64,000 bases of DNA from Hawksworthiomyces lignivorus (lineage: Eukaryota > Ascomycota > Sordariomycetes > Ophiostomatales > Ophiostomataceae), in the NCBI GenBank assembly GCA_002917075.1, contig NTMA01000014.1, positions 62,001 to 126,000 of the forward strand, written 5' to 3'. A program made the translations under genes and the position numbers. This document shows, piece by piece, positions 32,237 through 45,195 of the stretch. Each line of letters opens with the position of its first letter. Positions within the stretch are counted from its first letter, which is position 1. The notes beneath the pieces were generated by a model. The model searched no databases, was not told the DNA's origin, and was given only the letters and a program-made list of their open reading frames with translations.

Positions 32237-34590
32237 ACATCCTGAAGACATAAGACGATAGTCAAAACAAGAACCGGAAATGCATGTCCGTTTCATGGTC
32301 TACAAATTGAGAATATTCTAGAGGGCGACTGCATCGTCCGACAGATGCGGAAAAACACAGTAAGCAAAAGGTTATTCGTGAATCTTAGCGCGATACTAAA
32401 TCAACATTCATACTAGTCTAAAAGGCCAAGCCGGAGAGGAAAAAAATAGTGTAGAAGTGGCTCAGACCTTAAAACCACGCTAGCATGGCTGTGATTTTAT
32501 TGTGTTTGATATATTTATATTATGGCTTTATCTTTTCTTTAGAGTCTCTAAAATCGAAGCACAACGGATCGTACGTAGGCAACGATAGGAGTGATTGATT
32601 TTTAACAGAACAGAGAAAAGAGATGAACAAAATAGTCAATCTTATAAAGCTGGCTACGTGCTATCTATTGTATGAGCACATTGTATAGATGCTACCTACG
32701 AACATGCTCGTAGACTATTGGATCTTGAAAGGACTAGATCTTTCTCAAATAGAATGCGATTCGGCGATCGCGGTGAGCTAATTTTACTAATGAGTACATC
32801 AAACGCAACAAACATTTCAGTATTTGAAACATGGGATTTGAAAATACACAATAATATTGCGTCATACTATGTGTAATCGGAAAACAAGTAACTGGCAGTG
32901 GGAGTGAGGGACAGGGGCAATAGCACAACTGCCGAGTTCTCCAGCCGGTGCGGGAGGCAACCAAACTGTTGGATACGCCGGGAACAACGTGGCCAACGTC
33001 GTACTCAAAATAGATGATCCACAGGTACAAAATAGGACCGAACTACGAATTTTGCCCAGTTCGATGACTGGTTGTTTGCTAAAAGGTTTGTTTTACACGT
33101 GGCGTCCATGTGAAGAGGCTTAGTAGCTGGTTTTCTGGGGATAACTTCTTCGTTTTTTCTTCCCTATACTATTTGTCCAATAGGATTACACGGCGCAAAA
33201 AAAAAAAAAAAAAAAAAATTAAGCTTATGTAAACAATCAACTTACCTTACCTACCTCTCTACCGCGAACACCTCCACACAGTCACTAAAAAATATTACAG
33301 AGTCCTCTAAAAACATCTTATTCCCGCCGGAGCACGCTATTAACTCCCACTGTACCTGATCTAGATCGTCTTCCGTTAAGGCCAAAAAAATAACGGCCTC
33401 GAGGTTTGACTCCACAATAATGCGGTTCCGAGATCGACCTTACGTCATTTAACCCAGATCCCGAGATCTTGCCCCTGAGATCTACTCGTAAGCTCGTTTT
33501 CATCCGCATTGAACGCACCAGTGACTAACTGGTTGAATTGTTGTTAAATGGTTCCAAGAGAACGGTACGGAGTAAACGACATGTATATAGTTTTTAGTCA
33601 ACAATACCGGCCCACTTACCCCATCGCCACACCAGCCTTCTTACCAATAACCATATCTCTGAGACTAAAGTTATGTGCTGCTCATTCATAAGATTAAACT
33701 TGGATTGGTCAATATCATTGCTATCTACTGTGGAAGTGTTGAGTGGGGACAAAAGTTAAGAAACACAAATATCTCAGATGACGCTTGCGCGTGAACGGAC
33801 GTCATTCATTGCTGTCGTCATCGCGCCTAGAGCGTCATGGAACGAACATCGTCTCCAGCCGGATAAAGACCCCGGGACGCATAGAAGACTGTTACCGAAC
33901 GAGGATGGGCTGAGGAGGAAACATCGAGCGTAGACGTCTGAAACTGTAAGCAAAGAAAAAAGAAAAAAAAAGAACTAGGAACGAAACACTAGCAGATACG
34001 ACGCACGGCTATGCCCAGGCCATCGAGTTTGTCGGCGTTTTCTGTGCTTTTTGACACGAACTGTACTTCGCTCTTTGAAATGTATATGGCTGTGCTTTAA
34101 GAGAAGTGTTAATAAAGGGAGAGAACGCACATCTTCATTCTGTTCTCGCACGTACTCAACGCTGACTCTTTGGAGAAGCTCTGGTGTAAATCGATCAATG
34201 CCATTTCGCCTTGATGAATATAGAAATAATATCTGTAAGGACCAGGCCCTTAGGGGGCTTGAACCATCGGCCCAAGCCGCCTGGAGGATAGACGAGATGC
34301 GGACCACACTGTCGGCCCCCGCACTTCAAGCACAGGCCGCTTTCTGTAAATCATCTACGGGCCGCCTCGGGAGTGTACAAAGTTTAATATGTTCTCTTCT
34401 TCTTTCTGCATCCTTAAAATAGACTGTTTGTGACCCTATCCACGCTAAAATCGCAGATGGATCGCAGCCCTTCACAATACCATCCAATACCGCACCGCCC
34501 GGACAAAACTGAATTCATTCGAGTTTCATACACGCATAGATTATACGACAAACGAGAGGAAGAAAGGGAAGAACCTAGGCTCACATAGAA

Positions 34591-34622
<32 letters not shown>

Positions 34623-35973
34623 GAACAAGATACCGGGAAAAAAAACCTAAGCCGAACGAACCCCGAGAGGCGAAAAATAGAGCGGTACAAGTAAATGCTG
34701 CTACAGCCACATGGCAGCACCACATTTTTCTCCATCTTATTACCGCGCACGCGGATAACGACACGCGTACATGGCGGCAACGCTAGAGGGCATGGGAAGG
34801 CGAAATAGGCGGCTAGTATGCCATTTTAGGTGCTTCGACAAGGTGACTAACAAATTGGGCTAATGAGCTACTGGAGTCGACCGAAGGATATAACTACGGA
34901 TATCCGAGTGTGCTAGAAAGGCAACCGGAAAAAGCGTAAAACATATTTTGCATACAGATCATCGTCCCTTCGTAATATGGCCAAGATTCTTGTAAAATCA
35001 AGGCCTGCGGGAAAAAGTATTCCCTAAAACAGAATACTGTCATAAAAGCAGGCACCCAGTCAGCCACATCTTTTGTAAGCGAGGCTGAACATTCCTTTGC
35101 TTTTTTTCGATTTGGCGGCCGCTTGGTGGGGACCGTTCGGTTAAGGCGGGAGGTCTGCACTCTGGGAGTCGAATTTTTTGACTTTCCCATACAAAAATAT
35201 TTCTGGGAGAAGATCTTTCCGCGAGCACCCTGACATACCCCCCCCCCCCCCCCCCCCCCAAGAAAAAAAAGAATTCGAAAAGTAGAGAAAGCAGTATAAA
35301 AAATTAAAAGGCCTAGCAGTCCCCCCTCTATGTGCTGCTACAGCGCTTTCGACTTTACTGTTTCTTCTGCAAGGGGATGTAATAGACGGTGCGGTTTGTG
35401 ATTTGATTTTCTGTTTCTATGTCGTATGGGTATGAATTTGCTTCATCTGTCTTCTGTGAATCACAGCCGCCTTAGAGGCCAAAAAGGCGGAGCTATGCAC
35501 ATTAGTATCACGTCATTGTTAAATATGAGAATTAATTCAAAGCTGTACAGCTAAGGACAAAACTTACATAGAAGAATACCGTATATAATGAAGGCTACAC
35601 AACACGTGCTTGGCCGTGTTTAGGGTCTCTTGTCTTTGCAAGCATATGCATGTTTTTGGTCCCTCGTTTTGTTTGAAGCTATACACGACAAATGCTACTG
35701 GGACACAGGATTGTGTAGACCAACCCCCCTCTTTCTTCATAACTATTAACTAATCGTCTTCTCTCCTTCTGCTTACCTGTCGGCTTATCTATATGAGTTT
35801 TACTCCAATGAGAAGAGAAATCTGGCACTGCTATTCGCACTGCCCATTTACATGGATATGCAATGTATCATTGAGTGAAAGAGAAAGCAGAGGAACATAT
35901 TGCAGTCCTAGGTTCAAACACGAACCTCCGGCCTTGTCCATGCGCTCTAGCGTTCCACTATGACGGGGCTACA
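32237..35973. other. Gene-free stretch of about 3.7 kb with three long homopolymers
   Basis: I see no gene here. It contains A22 at 33197-33218, A26 at 34596-34621 and C22 at 35238-35259, plus many short broken frames. A minus-strand frame near 34260-34390 has a CLKCGG motif resembling a retroelement zinc knuckle, but it lacks the His and last Cys. The stretch may be old transposon debris, but nothing identifies a family. Confidence 0.45.
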
Positions 35974-36925
35974 TCAAGTCTTTCCACTCACAAGCGGATT
36001 GTCTCCGTAGATCTCGTGATCGTTTCCCTCGCTCATAGCCATCCGCCCCTTGCTACTTCTCAGCAAGCCCCTGCTCGCATCAACCAGTGGGCTAGCCCAC
36101 TTAGTTTGGCCATCCATGTCGACCTTGTACGTTGTAGCGCCAAGTCCGGAGGGGTGGTAGTTGACAAAGATGCTCTCCCATTTTTGGGCAGGGACCTGAT
36201 AGACCTCATGCATGATGCTGAACAGGCGGCCCTCCTTAGCCTTCCCGCGGCCCATGACGTCGCTGTTCCAGTAGCTCCAGGCCTCGCGGTGCACACCTCC
36301 TGGAACGTGGGTCCATTTGTGCAGCCCTTCGTAATTGCGAAAATATGCTAGGATCATTACTTCGTTGGCTGTCGCGCGCTCGTTCGCCAGGTAGCTGTTG
36401 GCGCCGAGATAGCCATACTGCTCGCTGTGCTCATCGAGGTCCTTGATCATGTCTCCAAAGAAAGTGCTGATTTTGCGCATATGCGGGTGGAAGATGCCAA
36501 GCGGGTGGTTGCTGCGGGCGGCGAGCTTGATGACGACGATTGGGTTCTGTGCTGGCACCGTGCTGCCGGGGAACTGCGCACTGACCTTGCCTTGTATGAC
36601 GCCAGACATATGTGGGTTGGCGCGCACGCCGCTCCAGATCAAAAAGCCATCGATGAGGCAAGTGCTGATATAGAAGATAGAGGGAAGAATGGCGAGGCGT
36701 ATAGGAAGGACCAGCACGAGTGCAGATTGCAGGAGAGCGCCGATGGCAACCCAAGTGTGTAGTGCGAGTGCGTCACGGATAAACTATAGCGTGGATGCTT
36801 AGACTTGGGGGGTGTGTAAAAGCAGCAGGACTAGAGGTGGGACGTACGTTTGTTCTCACGGCAGTGAAGAATTGCGACTGAGGCCGCGTTCCGAACGGTG
36901 TGAAGATTGATGTAAAGGATGCCAT
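35974..36925 (-). CDS. ABM-family / DUF4188 monooxygenase-like protein, about 295 aa
   Basis: Two exons, 36925-36848 and 36783-35974, with a 64-nt intron (donor GTACGT, acceptor CTATAG). The joined N-terminus reads MASFTSIFTPFGTRPQSQFF. Two hydrophobic segments lie near residues 35-75 (HTWVAIGALLQSALVLVLP, then LAILPSIFYISTCLIDGFLI). The rest is the DUF4188 domain: FPGSTVPAQNPIVVIKLAAR, a central GANSYLANERATANEVMIL, and YEGLHKWTHVPGGVHREAW near the end. This matches the small membrane-anchored ABM monooxygenase family that includes the fumagillin-pathway enzyme Fma-ABM. Oxygenase activity is known for that relative only. No polyketide synthase, terpene cyclase or P450 is nearby, so a secondary-metabolite role is not supported by context. 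Confidence 0.8.
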
Positions 36926-37905
36926 GGAGAATATGGGGGTGTGGATAGTTGCCTTGAATCTCGCGTTTGGCGGCCGTGAACGTGTTTGTTCGGCAGCTAG
37001 TTGCCTTTGTGACAGTCGTTGAACGCTGCATAAGTTTGAGGCGCAGCGATCGTACCGTTACTTAGACATGCGTGTCATTTTATACCTCTTCACCATTCAA
37101 GTGTAAAGACTGCAACACTCCAGGGGATCGATAAATCGATACCAAAGAGGACTGACCTAGCTGACCACTGGATGTTGTGATGTAGGGAGTAGAAGCCTGC
37201 TTCGTGACGCAATTGTAGAATTTTCTGCGCGCAACAATCTGAAATTCTGTGTTAGCTGGTATCTGCTCGGGGCTCGGTCCTTTTTGAAGCTTTTGACTCC
37301 TGGTCGTTTTCGGGGCACTGGGCACCGATGCCGCCGAGGCGAAATTATGCGGTCAGCCTGCGCTAGTTAAAAAAAAGGGGTCAAGGGAAATAGAAAAAGA
37401 GGAAAGTAAATTGGATACCACGTTGCTGCTGACCATGCGTTGCATGAATGTTACTCAAGCATTTTTTTGAAACGCGCTTCAATATCATGTAGCTAATGGC
37501 GCCTTCTCCAATGATGCGGAAGCACGACCCATTTACGAAGTAGAGCAACCGATATTAGTGGGATTTCTCTCTTCAGAAAATCAACTGCTCGTATTCGTCC
37601 TAGTCACCCTACGTGCATCTGCAGGGTCTTTCATGGATCTACATCAAATTTGTCGGGATATTCCTGTTAAGTCCATGCAGCAGAGCTGGGACCGAACTGC
37701 AATCTGTGTGAAGAGTCATATCGGCAGTGCTACACTCGTCTGAATATCCTTACTCCAGACGTATCGTAGTGTAAGGCAGACATTTCACTCTTGAGATGCC
37801 TGAGCAGTCAGGCGCAGTGCATCTACAACACGACTTCCAGCCAAGGCCCGATTTAAGCGCCATATCCAAAAGAGATGTAGTAATATTATCTTTACAACCG
37901 CATAG
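36926..37905. other. Intergenic, about 1 kb
   Basis: Sequence between the ABM gene start and the end of the next regulator. Short open frames at 37080-37325 (minus) and 37558-37743 (plus) lack motifs. I see no RNA or repeat. Confidence 0.35.
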
Positions 37906-40168
37906 CTACTGACCATTAATAACCGCATTCCAATCTGGCAAATAAGGAATCTCTGGCATCAACAGATCCAGAGATGAAAAGATATTCTGTTCCGAACTAG
38001 CGGTGAATTCAGGACCCCAGCCGGGGACATCCACTGTCTCCGGGTTTAGCGCGTCCGTACTGGTGGGCGGGAAGATCCCAGCATCTGGAAAAACCTGAGA
38101 AGTCCAATACTTCCCACCGCTAGACGGTTGGGTCTCGACATCTGTGGCTGCCGTAGATGCCTGGGCTTTCTGTCTTTGCGACCACGCCTCATGTCGAAGC
38201 TGATTGAGAAACTTCCAGATCCTGCCGTGACCGTGTTCATCGTTGACCGCCGCCGCCGGATGGCCCTGTAGACTCGGTCCGCGGGGGAAAAGATCCTCAA
38301 CCAGAGGCCAGGCGCGGTCTGCTTCAGGCCCGCTAGGGCTCGGGCTGTTGCAAAGGCAGCGCAGAATGTAGGCAAGTGCGTACCACTGCGTATATATGCT
38401 GAAGAACCAAGTGAACCGCGACGCAAGGCCCTCCTTCTGCAGCACATGACTGCTCTCGAGGTCATCGCAGGCTAGCTTAAATGAGAGCTTGAACACGTCT
38501 GGCGTCGGATCATCATCCTGCGCTCCTTTTTGCTTGCGCATACAGATCTCTTCTCTCAGCTGCAGCACGAACTCCATCTTTTTACAAGCCGTAGTTATAT
38601 GCTGCGTCGCAATATGCTGTAGATCAACCAATGTCCCAGACTTCGACCCAGGCGTGATGCCATATTTTTCTGCCATGTATCGAGCCGGGTCATGGATCGT
38701 CTTTCGCTTTTCTCGGATATCAAGAAGAGTATCGCCGGAATACTGCTGCTGTCTGTCAAGGATAGGATGGATCACGCGGCAGGACTCGGTCTGGATCAGG
38801 AAGAAGGACATCTCGGTCCAGTTGCGTGACTCTGCTGGAAAGCGGGTCATTTCTGGACAAATTTGGTCGTCGTTCACATTCAATGGCAGTCGCAGTCCCT
38901 GATTCGTGAGATCGACCGTAGGCTGAAATCCTTGATCCTCCGAAGCACGCGAGTCTAGCACACAGAGATGCCACCAGAGGCGAAGACGCATCTCTGACTC
39001 AAAGGGGCAGAGCTTGAGAGAGGCGCCGTCTCGGTGCAGACCAATCGACTGGGCGAGCCGGATCACGAGACCGTTGAGGACCCATACTGGCCGGCCAAGT
39101 TCATTTACCCCTAAGCAAGTCTATGGAAGCCATGGTCAGTTAGATTAGCAATATGAACGATCAAAGTGCGGTCTTGATCCTCACCACATAAATTGCAAAA
39201 GCTTGTAGGCCTGTCATATCCGGTCGGTTCATGAAATCCGGCGTCAAGAGCAGCCGGTCTAAGGCTGCTTGGTAGCGTTTCAAAAGGACCGGCTTCTCCA
39301 ACGAGAAGTCAACGGGCTCGTCACTATCATGGTGACAGAGTGCTGTTACGGCGGCATAGTAGATAGCAAATGTCAGCGCCGCCGTGGAGGGCTGTGCAGA
39401 GCTGGGGTCCAGAATTGTGGCCACAACAGCAGACTGAACTGTTGGTATGTGCAAGATCTTGAGGACCGGATCGACTGACTTGATGTACACATTCCATAAC
39501 CGGAGGGCGAGCCGGGTATCGGGATAGGCGTCTAGCAGCTCAGAATCTGTGTCCAATTGAGCAGAGGCGCCTGGCTGTGCAGGGAGTCTGTGATGCGATG
39601 CTATATTCGCCTGAAAATTTAAAGATGCTGTTTCCAACCCCAGAGGTTGCGTAGGTTTACTTCTTTCATCTTGCGACAGCGGCTCGATATTCGAGTTGCT
39701 GAGTAATAACTCCCAAGTTGATTTGTCTGAGGGCCGACCGGGTGGGGGTTGGCGACCGCTTCCAAGAGTGGTGGCATTAGCACCAGATCGAACCTGGTTT
39801 AGAGTCTCAGGTTCAGCGCGGCCACGGCCATGGCCGCCGCTATCATCGGATGGAAATCCTGTAAGGACTTCGCATCTCTCAGCCAAACGCGATAGCAAGT
39901 TTTCCAGCCTTTCCAGACGGTTAGAGATGTCTCGGAGACTAGGGGGTTTCTGTCCTGCGTCGGGGTCCCTTGTGGGATACACGCAGGTCATGCCATGTCT
40001 CGAACAATTGGTACAAGGCACACCGCGGTCACAGCGGATCTTTCGCTGATGGCAGCCTTCACAGGACCGCGTTCCTAGTCTCGAACTCTGCGGGGCCGGT
40101 TCCTGGAGCGGCCATGCCGCGTCCTCTTCGTCAACCGAGGCAGCAGATCGTTTTGGTGCTCGACCCAT
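37906..40168 (-). CDS. Zn(II)2Cys6 fungal-specific transcription factor, about 732 aa
   Basis: Two exons, 40168-39185 and 39120-37906, with a 64-nt intron (donor GTGAGG, branch GCTAATC, acceptor CCATAG). The zinc cluster begins at SCEGCHQRKIRCDRGVPC with Cys at 36, 39, 46, 52, 55 and 62. A short heptad-like linker follows (ISNRLERLENLLSRLAERCE), as in dimerising Gal4-type factors. The middle homology domain includes IYYAAVTALCHHDSDEP and, after the intron, LAQSIGLHRDGASLKLCPFE and MRLRLWWHLCVLDSRASED. It is divergent from an MFS transporter whose ATG lies 638 bases away, so it may control that gene. The target compound is unknown. Confidence 0.9.
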
Positions 40169-40806
40169 AGTAATTAATGTTTGTATAAACTGTATCAAGC
40201 GCTCAGAGGCCCCCAAAAAAGAAAAACACTAAACAGGAATTAATTGCAGCAGCACGATGCTGGAGATCATGTTGCCAGCAAAGCTCCTCGGCCTCTCGGA
40301 GCCGAGAATTCCGCGTCAGGATTTAATAAGTAGTGGTGAGCCAAGGTGGATCCTATTAGTGCGTGTCCGGTTTGGTTGCAACGCGCTCGTATGTCACAGT
40401 GTGGGACAGTGCAGAGCACTATCGCATTCCTCCAGCCTGAACTTTGCTATTGGATGTGTTTGCGGTAGTGGCGCACTCGGTCTATTCGGCCGCGAGATGC
40501 CGCATTACACTGCTCTTCCAACGTTTCTGAGTCGGACATCACGATATGTATTCCCTGAGCGTTTACTCCTTATAGCTCCGCGGATCCGAATTGTTTGAGA
40601 GTCTTATATCCTAGCATGTAAAAAAAAAACCGAAAAATGTGCAGTATTTATAAACGTGTATTATTACTAGTCTAGCCTACGAACTCCAGCTATGTACGTA
40701 CAATCAGCCATCAGACAAACTCATATTTTCCGCACACAGAAGACCTCTTCACAACAATTCAGTGTAAATCTGTGAGGGTTTTATCCAGAAAATTTCGCCT
40801 ATCATC
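40169..40806. promoter_or_regulatory. Divergent promoter between regulator and MFS transporter
   Basis: A 638-base region shared by two divergent genes. It contains a few dispersed CGG triplets but no ordered array that I would call a binding site. Confidence 0.35.
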
Positions 40807-42543
40807 ATGTCAGATTCAGAAATCCAAAAAGATGTCGACAAAAGCGAGACCAGCGACAAAAGCGATAGCAGCAAGACCATCAACGCCATAAGCTGGAGCA
40901 TGGGGAAGAAGCTCTATCACACTGCTATCCCGTGCTTCCTGGCATTTTTAATGTAGGCCTTGAATAAACGAATAATCTTACTGCACCAGTGCTCCCGCTG
41001 ACCAAATCACAATCAATTGCAGCACGTTCTCCGCATCCGTCACAGTCCCTGCCACCACTGCCCTCATGACCGAGTTCGCCGTCAGCCGCACCGTAGCAAT
41101 CCTCTCTGAAACTATGTACATGCTGGGGCTGGCCTTCGGTCCCATGATTATGGCACCCCTTTCCGAGTTTATTGGCCGCCGCTGGCTGTACATTGCAACT
41201 TCGTCGAGCATCATTGCTTTTGCAGGGGGTGCTGGAGCGGCACGGAATCTTGCTACCTATTTGGTCTGCCGCTTTTTCTGCGGATGCTTGGGATCAGCAG
41301 GCGTCGCTATCGGTGCTGGGACAATCCTTGACGTCTGGGGGATCGGTACCAAAGCCGGAGCCATGGCTAGCCTTCTCTTTATCTGCGGTCCGTTCTTTGG
41401 CCCTTCTCTCGGCCCGTTGGTTGGTGCATATATTATGCACGAGTACGAAGGTGACTGGCGATGGACGCAGTGGGTCATAGCATTGATCGGAGCGCCCACC
41501 TGGATACTTATCCTCTTCATGAAGGAGACGTCCGATTCGCGGGTTCAGGCCATGACGGAATACTCGGGTCGTCTCAGCGCTGTGCGGCTCGCTCTGTCGA
41601 CTCTCAAGGCGGCCGTGTTCCGTTCCATGACTATGCTCACCACGGAGGCTATCGCGTTCTCTCTGACACTATACACGGGATACGCATACGCTGTGATCTT
41701 TAGCTATTTTGCAAGTGCCACCTATGTCTACACCATTGATTACGACTTTGACGCCCGGGCCATTGGCCTCTCCTTTATCAGCGTTCTCATAGGCTATTTT
41801 CTGGCCTGTGTCATGTACTTACTAATTGAGAAGACGCTCTACGCTCGCGCTGCACGAAAGGTTCCCAATGGTCGTCCAGCTCCAGAACATCGACTGTACA
41901 GTGCCATGGCCGGTAGCATTTTCTTACCTATTGGGCTGTTCTGGTATGTTTTGACTTCTTCCCGCCAGAGAGTTCTGTTCAGAATCAGCTCTGTGTCGAG
42001 CTAACGTTCTTTCTTGTGTCTGTTGTAGGTACGCATGGGCAGCCCAACCAGGCGGTCACTGGGCAGCAGTGGTGGCGAGTGGCATCCCATTTGGCCTTGG
42101 TGCTTTCGTTCTGTTTGTGAGTATTCTGGTTCTCACTTGTTAAGAACACAAATGCCATGAATGTCTAACGAGCTATCTTTTCCTCAAGCTTTCTTCCATG
42201 ATATACCTAGTCGAATCATACGGACCTGGTGCAGCTGCTTCTGGTATGTTTCTACGTTTCCTTGCGTTTGTTTTCGTTTGCCTGGCGTTTTCCTCCCGCG
42301 AGTCATTCAGAAACTTATTGTGTAACAGCTATCGCCGCAAATGGATCCTTTCGATACCTTCTCGGGGCAGTGTTCCCTCTGTTCACGATTCAGATGTACG
42401 AAAAGCTTGGCATCCACTGGGCCGGGAGCGTGTTTGCATTTCTGTCGTTAGGCCTCCTCCCTATCCCGTGGATTCTCTTCAAATTTGGCCATCAACTTCG
42501 AAAGAACAGTCGCTTCATAGCATCGTCGCAAGTAGAGGAGTAG
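40807..42543 (+). CDS. MFS multidrug-type transporter, about 474 aa
   Basis: Five exons: 40807-40952, 41023-41943, 42029-42116, 42189-42243 and 42329-42543. All four introns are 70-85 nt with normal sites (for example GTATGT and GTGAGT donors), and every junction is in phase. A Ser/Asp/Lys-rich cytoplasmic N-terminus precedes about 12 membrane helices. The loop 2-3 signature reads LSEFIGRRWLYIATS and the helix 5 motif GPFFGPSLGPLVGAYI is typical of DHA1 antiporters. The C-terminal exons add YLVESYGPGAAASAIAANG and FPLFTIQMYEKLGIHWAGS, the expected last helices. It is a proton-coupled plasma-membrane exporter by family. It is paired divergently with a Zn2Cys6 regulator, which suggests inducible efflux. 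Confidence 0.9.
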
Positions 42544-43641
42544 GGAGATAGCAGTCTGCGGTTATTAGCAATATTTCAGCGCTCATATTTAGAGATTTTC
42601 TTCTCTTATTTCTATTTATTTCCGCTACACATGTATTATATATGAAAGATAGAAAATAGGTAGGAATACGTCAACATAGAGCACCACATTCCAAGATTCT
42701 TTGCTTCATAAAAACTCCACATTACTTTCTCATACAGTTTGTTCCTAAGTCCTTACAGATTGACTGACACGCGTGGTAAAGGCCCACTCACCGACCGCCA
42801 TGATATGGTTGGATGAGATGATTATTTTCAATAGTGTGGATTCTAGAGGCTGCTCGAGGCTCATCTGGACGTCTCGTTGCTCGTAGGTCTGTAGTGATTT
42901 CTGAATTTGCCATATAAATTTGATGGCAGAATTGGCTGGGCCTTAATTCCGCTCATCCTTCACATAACAGAAGATCCAGACTTGGTAATTAAGGCCTCTT
43001 AATAAGGGACGAATACAGTGCGTAGTACAGTAACAATGAGATAGCCATACGATATAACCTCGACAATTCTTCCTGAGGTTTTCCTGTAACGAATATCTTT
43101 ACTTTTGAATCAAACACGAAATTAAGAACTAATTTGTTTAACAAGTTACACATGTACTGTTAATCTACTACTTCTTCGCACTGACATACTTCACTTAATC
43201 ACTTGTACACATGTAACAATGAGTGTCAAGACATCACGTCCTAGTGCAACTCAATATGACGTCTAACATTTTTTTTTCTTATAGGTATTGATGACGACTG
43301 TGGCGGGAAATGAACATCTTCTCTACCTTTCAACGACGATCACTTTCAATCATACGTTTCGACTAAAATCATCATACTGAGTCGCATACGGACAATAACA
43401 CTACGCCCACGTATCAGTAAATGCATCGCGCCAGCGCACGCACTCTAGCTGACCGATCCACATGCAATATGTATTTACGTCAGTGGGTTTACCATATAGT
43501 CTAGGATCTCACTTCTATATATACGTATTATTTCTTCTTGACATGGAATATTACCATCGTCGCATTTTATTTTTTTAAACTTACACACTTAATCTTGCTC
43601 GCAGTTGGATATAATAGCCGTTAAAAGTCAACATCTGCGAT
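42544..43641. other. Intergenic, about 1.1 kb
   Basis: AT-rich sequence between the transporter and the alcohol dehydrogenase. No gene, RNA or notable repeat is seen. The last 100 bases are a probable promoter. Confidence 0.35.
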
Positions 43642-45195
43642 ATGACTTTCTCTCGGGCAGCAAATGTCGTTGAACAGGCAATTGGCCACGACGGTAGCTC
43701 TTCAATTCGTCAGGATGTCAGCAGCTTGCAGGACGCTGGAGATGATAGTCAGACAATGAAAGCTCTTACGTGGCAGGGAAAGAACAAAGTCAAGGTTCTT
43801 GATGTTCCTCGACCCAAGATTCTCGAGCCTAGGGATGTTATCCTTAAAGTCACTGGCAGTACTATTTGTGGCAGTGACCTGCATTTGCTCCATGGTAGGG
43901 CCTTCTTATTGTCTGGAGCCTAGGATATTTCTTTCAACTAATACAATATTCAGGTTCTATTATACAGATGCAGCCTAATGATATTCTAGGTCACGAATTC
44001 TGTGGTATCGTTGACGAGATTGGTTCCGATGCTAAGGGAATCAAAAAGGGAGGGCGTTATGTCGCCTCTTTCCAAATTGCATGCGGTAATGTACGTACTT
44101 GTTTCCCTTGTTTCTCTAGACTACAAAGATCTAAGCAAAGGATTTTAGTGCTACTTCTGCAAGCAAAAGCTGTCTTCTCAGTGCGAGAATACAAATTCCA
44201 ATACGATGCAAAAAGCTCTATTCGGCTCCCAAACAGCCGGCATTTTTGGATATTCTCACTTGACGGGCGGCTTCGCCGGTGGTCAGGCTGAGTATGTGCG
44301 TGTGCCTTTCGGCGATGTGAACTTGCTGGAAATTCCCGATGATGTTCCCGATGAAAAGGCCTTGTATTTATCTGATGTGCTTGCCACGTCCTACAATGCC
44401 GTCAAGGACACTGCAGTATATCCTGATGATCAAGTTGCAATCTTTGGCGCCGGTCCTATCGGTCAGATGGCCGGCGCCTTCGCTATCAATGAAGGCGCGG
44501 GCAAAGTCATTCTTGTAGACACCGAGCCGCGTCTAAGCTTTGTAAAGAAGAGGTGGCCATCTAAGCATACCGACAAGCTGGAACTTGTTGATTTCAAAAA
44601 GCTAAGTTTTGGTGCGACGAACAAGGAAACTGTTGTGAGCAAACTCAAGGAGCTCTGTGGAGGTCGGGGACCAGACGTCGCTATTGAGTGCGCGGCGGGT
44701 GAATACGCCAAAGGTTGGCTTCATTGGTTGGAAATGCAAGTTGGTGCTGAGACGGACACAAGTGAAATCCTCAATGAAATGATCGAAGGTGTTCGAAATT
44801 ACGGCCGTGTGGGAGTTACTGGCGTATACGTCGGATACGTGAGTTCTATCTATTTACAGCCTATGGCGCGGTTGTTGATATCCTACCTAAAACTATAACT
44901 AACTTGACACGCTAAGACTAATCACTTCAATATCGGCTCGCTTATGGAGCGTGGGATTCGTCTCATCGGTAATGGCCAGGCCCCCGTCCAGAAGTACTGG
45001 GAGCGCCTCCTCAAAGAGATTCAATCTGGCAAGCTAGACCCCTTACAGATGGTCTCTCACAGGGTTTCATTAGACGATATGGAAAAGGTTTACTACGCAT
45101 TTGATGCCAAACATGACTCGATGCAGAAGATCTTTGTCGAAACGAAATTTTCGTTCCCTAAAGCAGAAGGCTCCCCAGAGCTGACGAAATACTAG
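43642..45195 (+). CDS. Zinc-dependent alcohol dehydrogenase (glutathione-independent formaldehyde dehydrogenase-like), about 452 aa
   Basis: Four exons: 43642-43894, 43954-44090, 44149-44838 and 44917-45195. Introns are 58-78 nt; the last ends in CTAAG. The GroES-like domain holds the catalytic-zinc residues (TICGSDLHLLHG, then GHEFCGIVDEIG). A structural zinc loop is restored by splicing (ACGNCYFCKQKLSSQC, four Cys). The Rossmann motif is GAGPIGQMAG, followed by VILVDTEPRLSF with the Asp typical of NAD(H) preference. The insert of about 25 residues around EMQVGAETDTSEILNEMI and the phrase YTNHFNIGSLMERG are seen in formaldehyde-dismutase and glutathione-independent formaldehyde dehydrogenase relatives. 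The N-terminal 38 residues before MKALTWQG are extra and could be a targeting or leader segment; an internal start at that Met is possible. Confidence 0.88.

Noticed and set aside
31597..32265. Frame encoding Pro-Gln-His repeats
   Set aside because: It arises from the 9-bp leader repeat and then overlaps the eqolisin gene out of frame. There is no evidence that it is a protein.
34260..34390. Minus-strand CLKCGG motif resembling a retroelement gag zinc knuckle
   Set aside because: The His and final Cys of a CCHC knuckle are not in place and no reverse transcriptase or integrase fragment is nearby.
35974..36925. Fumagillin-type biosynthetic cluster
   Set aside because: Only the ABM-like gene is present. 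There is no polyketide synthase, terpene cyclase, P450 or methyltransferase within reach.
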